Shown: positions 1 to 7,434 of the stretch, piece after piece | How positions within the stretch are numbered: the first letter of the stretch is position 1 | Layout: each line of letters starts with the position of its first letter | From: Prevotella sp. | GTDB taxonomy: Bacteria; Bacteroidota; Bacteroidia; Bacteroidales; Bacteroidaceae | Reading direction: 5' to 3' | Length of the DNA stretch: 64,000 nucleotides | Assembly: GCA_017623155.1 (NCBI GenBank) | Contig: JAGAPR010000021.1 | Coordinates: 23,048 to 87,047, forward strand | Program-made: the position numbers and the translations under genes | The notes under the pieces: model-generated | What the model was told of the DNA's origin: nothing | The model's input: only the letters and a program-made list of their open reading frames with translations | Database searches by the model: none

Positions 1-1
1 G

Positions 2-775
2 TGGGACGGAAGCGATGCCGCGCATCTTAATATCTTTACGACCAACGTTGAGACGAAATACCGTGTGCCGACGCTCATGCACGACCATACTTACCGCATG
101 GCTGTCACATGGCAGAACTCGGCGTACAACCAGCCGCCTCATCTCGGTTACTACCTTCCTGACATTTTCCTCACGCAATATACACTTACCGGCGAAGGCG
201 GATATGAGCAGAATGTGGCTCTCGGCGACAGCATGAAGACTGTTGTCATCAACTATAAGAACTGTGCCACACCGAGCCTTTATTACTCAACGACACCCGA
301 CGGCACGGAAATCTCGGGCAAGGTGATGGACGGATTTAAGTTCACACGCACCACGAAGCAGCAGAAACTGACGCTCGAAGGCAAGCCGTCCGAAATCGGA
401 ACATACGAGTTTGTTATCAGAAGCGGTGCCAATGTGGTTGACAAGTCGCAGCGTTACGATACTATCCGTGTGGTATGTATGGTCAATGACGGTATCGAAG
501 GCATCATGGCCGGACAGGGAAAAGAGTGGGTTAGCGTGAAGAGCGGCGGCGCGATGAGCGACAATATCGTGCTCGCTTTCGACTTGAAGAAACCTCAGAA
601 CGTGGAGATAGGTCTCTATTCCGTCACGGGAGCCAAGGTTTACGGCATCAGTCACTTCGCTGGCAACAACGCGCCGGTGGAGATTTCCGGTCTCGGACGA
701 CTTACGGGAGGCATGTATGTGCTCAAAGTTAAATCGTCGGAAGGCACGTTCGCTCACAAGATTATGAAGCGATAA
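2..775 (+). CDS. Rhamnogalacturonan lyase, PL11 family (3' part only)
   Basis: Only the C-terminal ~257 residues lie in the window; the open frame runs back through base 2, so the gene begins upstream. The fragment opens inside the PL11 beta-propeller end and contains the family's typical stretch with LMHD, YRMAVTWQN and YNQPPH before GYYLPD. PL11 enzymes cut the alternating rhamnose-galacturonate backbone of rhamnogalacturonan-I by beta-elimination outside the cell. After the lyase comes an Ig-like segment and a C-terminal module (VTGAKVYG ... GGMYVLKVKS ... KIMKR) that looks like a T9SS type-A sorting signal, suggesting export and surface attachment. A second PL11 gene lies at 10375. The family call is firm; the T9SS call is by motif only. 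Confidence 0.88.
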   Translation, partial: WDGSDAAHLNIFTTNVETKYRVPTLMHDHTYRMAVTWQNSAYNQPPHLGYYLPDIFLTQYTLTGEGGYEQNVALGDSMKTVVINYKNCATPSLYYSTTPDGTEISGKVMDGFKFTRTTKQQKLTLEGKPSEIGTYEFVIRSGANVVDKSQRYDTIRVVCMVNDGIEGIMAGQGKEWVSVKSGGAMSDNIVLAFDLKKPQNVEIGLYSVTGAKVYGISHFAGNNAPVEISGLGRLTGGMYVLKVKSSEGTFAHKIMKR

Positions 776-844
776 GGCGCTACAACGGCGGAAAACGGAT
801 TGTGGCATGCTCTCTGTGGCATGGAAACCGTTTCCCAAGCGCAT

Positions 845-939
845 TTTCGTACGATATTCACAGTTTTCGTACAATATTCCCATATTCATTGATTTGTAAT
901 GTTGTAAATTCGCAACATAAATTCAATGAATATGGGAAT
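845..939 (+). promoter_or_regulatory. Leader with direct repeats and start-codon dyad ahead of the GH2 gene
   Basis: Two copies of TTTCGTAC(G/A)ATATTC begin at 845 and 865, exactly 20 nt apart. The second copy runs into a perfect 17-bp inverted repeat (876-892 with 923-939). Between its arms is a smaller dyad, ATGTTG/CAACAT (899-904, 913-918). Both candidate start codons of the GH2 gene (926 and 932) fall in the right arm, so an RNA fold would bury them. The direct repeats could be a regulator site. The structure is seen directly; its role is inferred. Confidence 0.5.
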
Positions 940-3832
940 TACTTTTAAACAACTGCTGACTGTTACGTGCATGACCGTTGTCATGAGCGCCGCGGCGCGC
1001 GATACGTACAATTTCAATTCCGGTTGGAGAATTGACAAACAAAAGAAAACGGTAACTTTGCCACACGCTTGGAACGAGGATGAGGCGTTTAAGGTGGGCA
1101 TTCACGACATGAGCGATTCCGTGATATGGTATCGCAAGACGTTCGTATTGCCAAAAAATGCCGAGGGACGCCGTGTGTTTATCGAGTTCGAGGGAGCCCG
1201 TCAGGCCGCCGAAGTATTTGTAAACGGCAAGAATGTGGGGCTGCATGAGAACGGAGTGATGGCTTTCGGCTTCGACCTTACGCCCTACGTGAAGCGCGGA
1301 AAGAACCTGATAGAGGTGCGCACGGATAACGACTGGCGCTATCATGAGCGTGCTACCGGCTCAACCATACAGTGGAACAACAACAATTTCAATTCAAACT
1401 ACGGCGGCTTGCCCAAGAATGTGAAGCTGCACATCACCGATAACGTTTATCAGACGCTGCCGCTTTACAGTAACCTGAAAACAACAGGTATCTATGTATA
1501 TGCCAAAGACCATGACATTCAGGGCCGTCAGGCCACGGTTTGCGTTGAGAGTGAGGTGCGCAATGAGACCGATGCGCCTGTCACCAAGCGTCTGCAAGTG
1601 ACTCTTACCGAGATGGACGGCCGCGAGATATGCGGTTTCGGCAGCGAGAGCGTCACCATTCCCGCCCGCGGCACCGTTGTGCTCAAAGCCCGGTCGCGTG
1701 CTTACGGCCTGCATTTCTGGAGCTGGGGATACGGCTATTTGTATAAGGTGAAGACCGCATTGGCGGACGACAAGGCTTCATCTACCGACGAGGTGACCAC
1801 CGTTACCGGTTTCCGTAAAACGGAATTCAAGAACGGAATGTTCTATTTGAACGACCGTGTGATGATGGTTCACGGCTATGCGCAGCGCACAAGCAACGAA
1901 TGGCCGGGCGTGGGAATGTCTGTTCCCGCATGGCTCAGCGACTATTCAAACGACCTTATGGTGAAGAGTGGCGGCAATGTGGTGCGCTGGATGCACGTGG
2001 CTCCGTGGAAACAGGATGTGGAGTCGTGCGACCGTGTGGGCCTTATACAGGCCATGCCGGCCGGAGATGCGGAGAAAGATGTCGACGGTCGTCGCTGGGA
2101 GCAGCGCGAGGAGGTGATGCGCGATGCCATAATATACAACCGTAACAACCCGAGCATCATTTTCTATGAGTGCGGAAACCAGAAAATCTCGGCCGAACAC
2201 ATGATATCAATGAAAGCAATACGCGATGAATACGACCCCGACGGAGGCCGTGCGATAGGATGCCGCGAGATGCTCGACCGCCCGGAAGCCGAATATGGGG
2301 GCGAGATGCTGTATGTAAACAAGAGCGATACCAAGCCGATGTGGATGATGGAGTACTGTCGCGACGAGGCTTTGCGCTGGTATTGGAACTCATGGAGCTA
2401 TCCGTATCATAAGGAAGGCGACGGCCCTCTTTATCGCAATGCTCCCGCAGATGCCTATAATCATAATCAGGATGAGTTTGTCCGTGAACTTGTCGCACGC
2501 TGGTATGACTATTGGCTCGAGCGTCCCGGCAGCGGAACGAAGGTCAATTCTGGCGGCGTGAAAATCGTTTTCAGCGACACGCAGACTCACGGACGCTCCG
2601 CGGATAACTATCGTGTGAGCGGAGTTGTCGACCCGATGCGTGTACCCAAGGATGCTTTCTATGCCCATCAGGTGATGTGGGACGGCTGGGTTGACGACCT
2701 GAAGCCGAGAACCCATATCGTCGGTCACTGGAATTACAAGCAGGATGAGGTCATTCCTACCATATACGTGGTGTCTACGAGCGACAGTGTCACGCTTTCG
2801 CAGGGTGGGAAAACAATTACCGCCGACGAGCATTTATATCGTTTCCTGCATGTGTTCAAGAACGTGAAGTATACTTCCGGCAAGCTCACGGCCACCGCAA
2901 TGGACCGCAACGGCCGTGTAGAATCGACCTGTTCGCTTGAAACGGCGGGCGACCCGGCAAGCATAAAGCTCACCGCAATAGAGAACCCCACGGGCTGGAA
3001 AGCCGACGGTAACGACCTCGCTATCGTTCAGGTGGAAATCGTTGACAAGCAGGGTAGGCGCTGTCCGCTCGACAATCGCCTCGTGAAATTCTCTCTCAGC
3101 GGTCCTGCCGAGTGGCGCGGCGGCGTGGCGAAAGGCAAGGACAATCACGTGCTGTGCGATACCTTGCCCGTTGAATGCGGCGTAAACCGTGTCATGTTGC
3201 GTTCTCTTGATAAGGCGGGCAACGTCACTCTGACGGCGAAAGCCGAGGGAATGGGCGATGCCAAAATCTCTTTCACCACGAAGACCGTTGCCGTTGAGGG
3301 CGGACTTACCACCTATATGCCGTCCGACGGACTGAAAAGTGTGCTCGACCGCGGCGAAACACCGGCCTCGCCGTCGTTCCGTCAGTGGCGCCGCAGTGTG
3401 GCGATAGAGTCTGCCGTGACAGGTAGCGGCAACGATCCGCGGTTGAGTTTCGACACGTTCGAGAACACATCATGGGAGAGTGGCAACAAGCTCGACGAGG
3501 CATGGATAACATATACTCTTGCCGAAAACACCACGATAGACGATATTTGCGTGAAGATGAAAGGCTTCCGCGCCACCACTTACCCCATTGCCGTGTATGC
3601 CGGTGAAGTGAAAGTGTGGGAGGGGTGGACTCCCAAGTCGCTCAGTTATATCCATATCCCGCTCAAAGACGCGCCTAAATCGCGTGTATATACCATCCGC
3701 TCGCTCGGTTCGAGCACCACGAAAGATGCTTTCGGTGCCGTGCAGGAGCTTGACAGCAAGAACAACGAGAAGAAACAACGGGGCAACAACGCCTTGAAGA
3801 TTATAGAGATAGAATTTCTTAAGAACCTTTGA
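926..3832 (+). CDS. Glycoside hydrolase family 2 enzyme, secreted
   Basis: A 968-residue GH2-type protein with an N-terminal signal peptide (cleavage near residue 25). Domains in order: a jelly-roll sugar-binding domain (from FNSGWRI to KLHI, ~30-175), an Ig-like domain (~180-280), a TIM barrel (~285-560) and additional C-terminal beta domains, the last resembling a carbohydrate-binding module. Family members remove beta-galactose, beta-glucuronate or related sugars. The expected nucleophile is E476 (MMEY). The acid/base region reads FYECGNQ (413-419), with Q419 where GH2 enzymes normally have E in GNE. Substrate is probably a side chain or oligosaccharide of rhamnogalacturonan, judged from the flanking PL11 genes. 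The start is 926 or 932. A terminator follows at once. Confidence 0.85.
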   Translation: MNMGITFKQLLTVTCMTVVMSAAARDTYNFNSGWRIDKQKKTVTLPHAWNEDEAFKVGIHDMSDSVIWYRKTFVLPKNAEGRRVFIEFEGARQAAEVFVNGKNVGLHENGVMAFGFDLTPYVKRGKNLIEVRTDNDWRYHERATGSTIQWNNNNFNSNYGGLPKNVKLHITDNVYQTLPLYSNLKTTGIYVYAKDHDIQGRQATVCVESEVRNETDAPVTKRLQVTLTEMDGREICGFGSESVTIPARGTVVLKARSRAYGLHFWSWGYGYLYKVKTALADDKASSTDEVTTVTGFRKTEFKNGMFYLNDRVMMVHGYAQRTSNEWPGVGMSVPAWLSDYSNDLMVKSGGNVVRWMHVAPWKQDVESCDRVGLIQAMPAGDAEKDVDGRRWEQREEVMRDAIIYNRNNPSIIFYECGNQKISAEHMISMKAIRDEYDPDGGRAIGCREMLDRPEAEYGGEMLYVNKSDTKPMWMMEYCRDEALRWYWNSWSYPYHKEGDGPLYRNAPADAYNHNQDEFVRELVARWYDYWLERPGSGTKVNSGGVKIVFSDTQTHGRSADNYRVSGVVDPMRVPKDAFYAHQVMWDGWVDDLKPRTHIVGHWNYKQDEVIPTIYVVSTSDSVTLSQGGKTITADEHLYRFLHVFKNVKYTSGKLTATAMDRNGRVESTCSLETAGDPASIKLTAIENPTGWKADGNDLAIVQVEIVDKQGRRCPLDNRLVKFSLSGPAEWRGGVAKGKDNHVLCDTLPVECGVNRVMLRSLDKAGNVTLTAKAEGMGDAKISFTTKTVAVEGGLTTYMPSDGLKSVLDRGETPASPSFRQWRRSVAIESAVTGSGNDPRLSFDTFENTSWESGNKLDEAWITYTLAENTTIDDICVKMKGFRATTYPIAVYAGEVKVWEGWTPKSLSYIHIPLKDAPKSRVYTIRSLGSSTTKDAFGAVQELDSKNNEKKQRGNNALKIIEIEFLKNL

Positions 3833-3849
3833 TATATATTGAACAACAA

Positions 3850-3891
3850 CCAAAAAGCGCGTCGCCATGACACAGGCGACGCGCTTTTTGG
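3850..3891. terminator. Bidirectional intrinsic terminator
   Basis: A near-perfect hairpin with arms AAAAAGCGCGTCGCC and its complement, and T runs on both strands. It serves the GH2 gene on + and the DUF2442 gene on -. Confidence 0.85.
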
Positions 3892-3936
3892 TTTGTATTA
3901 TAGATATAAAAGTTTTGTATATGACTTCCGTATTGT

Positions 3937-4227
3937 TTACGCATCCATGAAATCCAGTTGGTTTCGTTTGATTACAAGCGGATAACGTTCGGGATGACGG
4001 AGGCTTTCTATTTCGAGATCCACGTCAAGGTCCGGCCATTCGATGGCTTCGCGACCGCTCATTTGAACATTGAGCACGCTGCGAACGGGAGCGTCTTGCA
4101 TCCAAGGTATGCGGTTGTACGACAGGAAATAGTCGTGTCCCTGCACAGAAAGCATTATACCCTGTGCGTTAATCATCAATACGCTTACCGATGTGTCGGC
4201 GGAATTGTTCTGCGAAACTGTCTGCAT
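3937..4227 (-). CDS. DUF2442 domain protein
   Basis: A small (up to 96 residues) cytoplasmic protein of the DUF2442 type, recognised by the pattern V(N)AQGIMLSV, YFLSYNRIPWM and EWPDLDVDLEIESL. From the first ATG it overlaps the upstream gene by 59 bases. A later ATG at 4176 (MINAQG) would leave only an 8-base overlap, and the domain begins near there, so 4176 is an attractive alternative start. DUF2442 proteins are often encoded beside DUF4160 proteins, as here; a toxin-antitoxin role has been suggested for such pairs but is not established. Shares the terminator at 3850. Confidence 0.7.
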   Translation of the reverse strand: MQTVSQNNSADTSVSVLMINAQGIMLSVQGHDYFLSYNRIPWMQDAPVRSVLNVQMSGREAIEWPDLDVDLEIESLRHPERYPLVIKRNQLDFMDA

Positions 4228-4420
4228 GTTTATCTATTATTTTCTTTATTTCATTTAATTTATGTTCAGGAATGCCCGTGTTCTTTGCCAATTCCACGCG
4301 CGGATACAACCAAAATTTGGCTTCGTGGCCGTCGTAGAGCACGTGGATGTGCATTCGCTCCTCTTCATTGGAGTATATCTTGAATGTATATTCGTTCTCG
4401 CGTCTGAATACCGGACTCAT
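4169..4420 (-). CDS. DUF4160 domain protein
   Basis: An 83-residue protein matching DUF4160: the core 'EEERMHIHVLYDGHEAKFWL' (residues ~19-38) with its HIHV motif, followed by a helical half ending HKLNEIKKIIDKHADSF. It is the first gene of a two-gene unit with the DUF2442 gene, with overlapping reading frames and a promoter at 4441. The pair lies between carbohydrate enzymes with no link to glycan use, so it is probably a small accessory module. Function is unknown; a toxin-antitoxin role is inference from gene order. Confidence 0.7.
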   Translation of the reverse strand: MSPVFRRENEYTFKIYSNEEERMHIHVLYDGHEAKFWLYPRVELAKNTGIPEHKLNEIKKIIDKHADSFAEQFRRHIGKRIDD

Positions 4421-4440
4421 TATTTCGTTTGCTTTTGGGG

Positions 4441-4468
4441 CAAAAATACAAAATCTTTTTCAAACAAA
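4441..4468 (-). promoter_or_regulatory. Promoter of the DUF4160-DUF2442 pair
   Basis: On the minus strand: TTTG, 16 nt, then TATTTTTG (a TAnnTTTG match), 20 bases ahead of the DUF4160 start. The leader would be very short. Confidence 0.5.
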
Positions 4469-4523
4469 AGACATTTCAGAAGAAATCTTTTACTGTCTGT
4501 GGCATTCGGTTGGTGCTTTCTTT

Positions 4524-6524
4524 TCACAGCGTCGGCTCCACGATTTTTATCGTGCCGTCGGCGTTAAACTCCATTTTGTCGATGCACACCTCGCGGTTAT
4601 ATCCTGCCGCCCAGCCTTTCTTTATGGCCTCGGGGCGTGCAAACCGGTGATACACTATGCGCCAGTCGTCGCTGCCCGGCAGTCGGAGTATGGAGTGATG
4701 TCCCGTGCCGAAGATGCCCTTTGCCGGGTTTTGGCTCAGTACCACAGTGCGTTCCTGTCGTGCCGGTTTGCCGTTTCTCACGAATTCCACCGGCGACTCG
4801 CTGATGAGATAACGCACGCGGTAGTTCGCGCTGCGCGTGTCGTTCTCCGACCACATGAAGTAGTACAGTCCGTTGCGTTCAAACACGTATGTCCCCTCGT
4901 TGTAGTTGTATCTTGTCTTGTCCTTGCGGTCTATCAGCACCTTTGTCGACACGATGCTCTTCATGTCCTTGCCCAGTTCCGACACGGCGAGAAAACCGTT
5001 GCCCCAGTAGAGATAATACTTTCCTGTTTTCGGGTCTTGAAACACGTCGGGGTCTATCACCTGTCCGCCTTTCATGCCATCGGGCTTGTTGGCGAGCAGC
5101 GGTTTGCCCAGTGCGTCGCGGAACGGTCCCGCGGGGGTGTCGGCCTCTGCCACGCCTATTTTGCCTTCGGCGGTGAAGTAATAGTAGTATTTATACTTCT
5201 TCTTACTTACCTTTTTCTCTATTATACACGGTGCCCACAGACATTTGTTTGCCCACTTGCAGTCTTTTTCGAGATCGAAAATCACGCCCTCGTCCGTCCA
5301 GTTCTTCAAGTCGGCCGACGAGTAAACCTTTGCATCGTGGTTTTTCCAGCCCTCGATGCCGTCCGTCGTGGGATATAGATAATATTTTCCCGTCTTCTCG
5401 CTGTACAGTATTTCGGGGTCGGCGAACAGTCCGTTTATCACCGGATTGTCGGCGTTGGGAGCCACGTGCTTGCTTTGCAGTCCGTCCGACCAAGCCTGCA
5501 ACCGGTCGTATTCCTCTTTTGTCAGTCTCATGAACGAGCCGTGTTGCGGGCCGTTTACGCCCTCGATGTCCTGCGGATTGCTGAAATTGCGCATATACTT
5601 GTCAGCCTTGCAGATGCGGTAGCGTCGCGGATTGGATGAATATTCGATGTATCCGATGCGCCATGTCGAGTCGCCAGCCAGTTGAAAAGCCGATACCCCC
5701 TCGCATTTTTTCTTGCCTTCGAAGTCAATGTAGTCATCGGCCACCGGCTCGCTCCACGGTCCGGTGAGCGATTTTGCCGTGGCGGTGAACAGTCCCGGCT
5801 GTCCGCCCTCTTTCTTTATCATCATGTGATACAGCCCGTCGGCGTCGAGATAGTTGATGTCGGCGTCGATGGTGGCATATCCCCAGTCGAACAGCAGCCT
5901 CGGTTTTGTCAGCGTGGTGAAGCTCTCGTCGGCATACGAGTAGTACATGCGGTCATATTTCTCCTCGGCCCTGTTCCACAGCGAGTAGTAGATGAAGTAT
6001 CCGCCGCGTCGCCCGTCGGGCCATTCGTATGTCGGGTCCCAGAATGTTTGCGGTGCCCACACACGGTTTATCGTGCTCCAATCCTTGTATACATCGGGCG
6101 AGTCGGGGTCGCTGAATATGCCGGCCCCTTTGCGGAAATCAAATGTCACCGACTTCCAGTTTATCAGGTCGTCGCTTGTCAACAGGTCGATGCCGTAGTT
6201 GTCCCATTTTTTGCTCTTTGCCACGCACATGTCTGTCGTCACCATCAGATATCCCGTGCCGTCGTGCTTGCGGCAGATGTAAGCATCGCGCGTTCCCCCC
6301 TCAATGCGCGCATGTTCGGTGGTGTTGAACACCGCGTCGCCGTTTATCAGGTCGTGGAAGTGCAGTCCGTCGCGGCTCAGCGCGTATGCCGTCCATTCTC
6401 CGCGTCCGCTCATGTGGCAGTACAGATAGCCGTAGTCGCCCTTTTGCAGGTTTTGCGCGGGCGATGCAATCGGAGTCATAGCCACGGCCAGCACCATGCT
6501 CCACAGTTTTTTCAGTCTTTTCAT
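4524..6524 (-). CDS. Tandem GH43-type glycosidase, secreted
   Basis: A 666-residue secreted protein (signal peptide ~1-23) built from two five-bladed GH43-like propellers. In the C-terminal copy (~355-650) the usual triad is visible: D369 (LFADPE), D491 (IDPD) and E543 (NEGTY). The N-terminal copy (~28-330) keeps candidate residues D80 (GTRDAY), D222 (DADINY) and E275 (KCEGVS), so it may also be active. GH43 enzymes remove arabinose, xylose or galactose with inversion. In a rhamnogalacturonan locus, arabinan or galactan side chains are the likely targets. It is transcribed opposite to its neighbours from a promoter near 6561. The family is certain; substrate is inferred. Confidence 0.85.
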   Translation of the reverse strand: MKRLKKLWSMVLAVAMTPIASPAQNLQKGDYGYLYCHMSGRGEWTAYALSRDGLHFHDLINGDAVFNTTEHARIEGGTRDAYICRKHDGTGYLMVTTDMCVAKSKKWDNYGIDLLTSDDLINWKSVTFDFRKGAGIFSDPDSPDVYKDWSTINRVWAPQTFWDPTYEWPDGRRGGYFIYYSLWNRAEEKYDRMYYSYADESFTTLTKPRLLFDWGYATIDADINYLDADGLYHMMIKKEGGQPGLFTATAKSLTGPWSEPVADDYIDFEGKKKCEGVSAFQLAGDSTWRIGYIEYSSNPRRYRICKADKYMRNFSNPQDIEGVNGPQHGSFMRLTKEEYDRLQAWSDGLQSKHVAPNADNPVINGLFADPEILYSEKTGKYYLYPTTDGIEGWKNHDAKVYSSADLKNWTDEGVIFDLEKDCKWANKCLWAPCIIEKKVSKKKYKYYYYFTAEGKIGVAEADTPAGPFRDALGKPLLANKPDGMKGGQVIDPDVFQDPKTGKYYLYWGNGFLAVSELGKDMKSIVSTKVLIDRKDKTRYNYNEGTYVFERNGLYYFMWSENDTRSANYRVRYLISESPVEFVRNGKPARQERTVVLSQNPAKGIFGTGHHSILRLPGSDDWRIVYHRFARPEAIKKGWAAGYNREVCIDKMEFNADGTIKIVEPTL

Positions 6525-6560
6525 TGTCAGTGGTTATTATTATCCGGATTATGTATTTTG

Positions 6561-6568
6561 CAAAGATA
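6561..6568 (-). promoter_or_regulatory. Minus-7 element for the GH43 gene
   Basis: TATCTTTG on the minus strand, 36 bases upstream of the GH43 start. A clear -33 TTTG is not seen. Confidence 0.4.
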
Positions 6569-6976
6569 GGAAAATAATTTTGAATTATGAATTTTGAATT
6601 ATGAATTATTCTCGCTTCGCTGCGATGTTGATTTATTGAATTTTGAATAATTATCTGTAGCTCAACCCGACCTCCCCAACGGGAGGAGATGGAAAGGTGA
6701 GTGGTGAATGAAGAGTTATGATTACATTATGTATTTATAATTTAAGCTACCAACTTAGAATTTATAATTCACAACCAAATGTTAATGTATATTAAACATA
6801 TTAACATCTCTGATATTATATTTACAAAATAAGGCCTCATAATTGCGTTCTTTTCAAAAAATAATTTCCTCGGCGAAAAAAACGCATTTTCAGAGCATTT
6901 TGCGTAAAATATTGTCTGACAGCCTGTTACCTACAAAACCTACCGCCCCTACGCCCCCTACAACCCCTCCTCATTT

Positions 6977-7064
6977 CCAATTAGGCCGTAATTGCATTCC
7001 AATTAGGCCGTAATTGGAACGCAATAAGGCCGTAAATGCAATGCAATTACGGCCTTATTGCAGA
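6977..7064. repeat. 22-nt GGCC array, copy 1 (four units)
   Basis: Four consecutive 22-nt units begin at 6977, 6999, 7021 and 7043. Each has a dyad centred on GGCC: the first two read CAATTA-GGCC-GTAATTG. The last two face each other, giving a perfect 15-bp inverted repeat (7021-7035 with 7047-7061). Same architecture as the arrays at 38559, 47992 and 54417. Confidence 0.85.
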
Positions 7065-7243
7065 GCAAAAACACCCGAAAAACATGCCCAAACCTGAATA
7101 ATTGCATCTCAACCCCGAAATAATGACACGGAAATGTTAATTTAAATTCTCGGCTTTTTCTAAACGGTGACTTCAAGTTGCACTTTTTACGTTTAACAAT
7201 TGTCTTGCGGTTTTTACAATATTTAAAGATAGAAGGCAGTTTA

Positions 7244-7373
7244 AAAGGTAAAAAAGTAAAAAGGTAGAAAGGTAAAAAAGGCTGCGCTTAGAAACACGCC
7301 GCACGGTTTTTACCTTTTTACTTTTTTACCTTTTTACTTTTTTACCTTTCTACCTTTTTACTTTTTTACCTTT
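7244..7373. repeat. Long A/T inverted repeat, copy 1
   Basis: Perfect 37-nt arms at 7244-7280 and 7337-7373, built from short words of the type AAAGGTAAAAAAG. The 56-nt spacer begins GCTGCGCTTAGAAACACG and then contains further copies of the arm words. The spacer's G/C-rich part is the reverse complement of that in the copy at 51515, with minor changes, so the two are related elements in opposite orientation. It lies 61 bases before the 7435 gene. Confidence 0.85.
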
Positions 7374-7402
7374 AAATAATTCTTATTCTTCATTTATTTT
7401 AT

Positions 7403-7410
7403 TACTTTTG
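7403..7410 (+). promoter_or_regulatory. Minus-7 element for the 7435 gene
   Basis: TACTTTTG fits TAnnTTTG, 24 bases before the ATG. No good -33 TTTG at normal distance; the region upstream is the A/T inverted repeat. Confidence 0.4.
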
Positions 7411-7434
7411 TCTTAAATTATTAATACATATAAT

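Larger units (their letters stand above)
6525..7434. other. 910-base intergenic region rich in repeats
   Basis: No coding sequence is supported. From left to right it holds the GH43 promoter, an A/T-rich stretch in which GAATTATGAATTTT-type words recur (about 6570-6655), a small hairpin CTCCC-CAAC-GGGAG near 6670, a C-rich stretch with repeated CCTAC words (about 6925-6970), the first 22-nt GGCC array, the long A/T inverted repeat, and the promoter of the next gene. Confidence 0.7.

Noticed and set aside
287-889. 200-codon minus-strand frame ending at the GH2 leader
   Set aside because: Antisense to the PL11 fragment; its ATG arises only because the leader is an inverted repeat.
4347-6569. 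Long plus-strand open frames opposite the GH43 gene
   Set aside because: Shadows of the GH43 reading frame; Arg/Val/His-rich nonsense with no domain.
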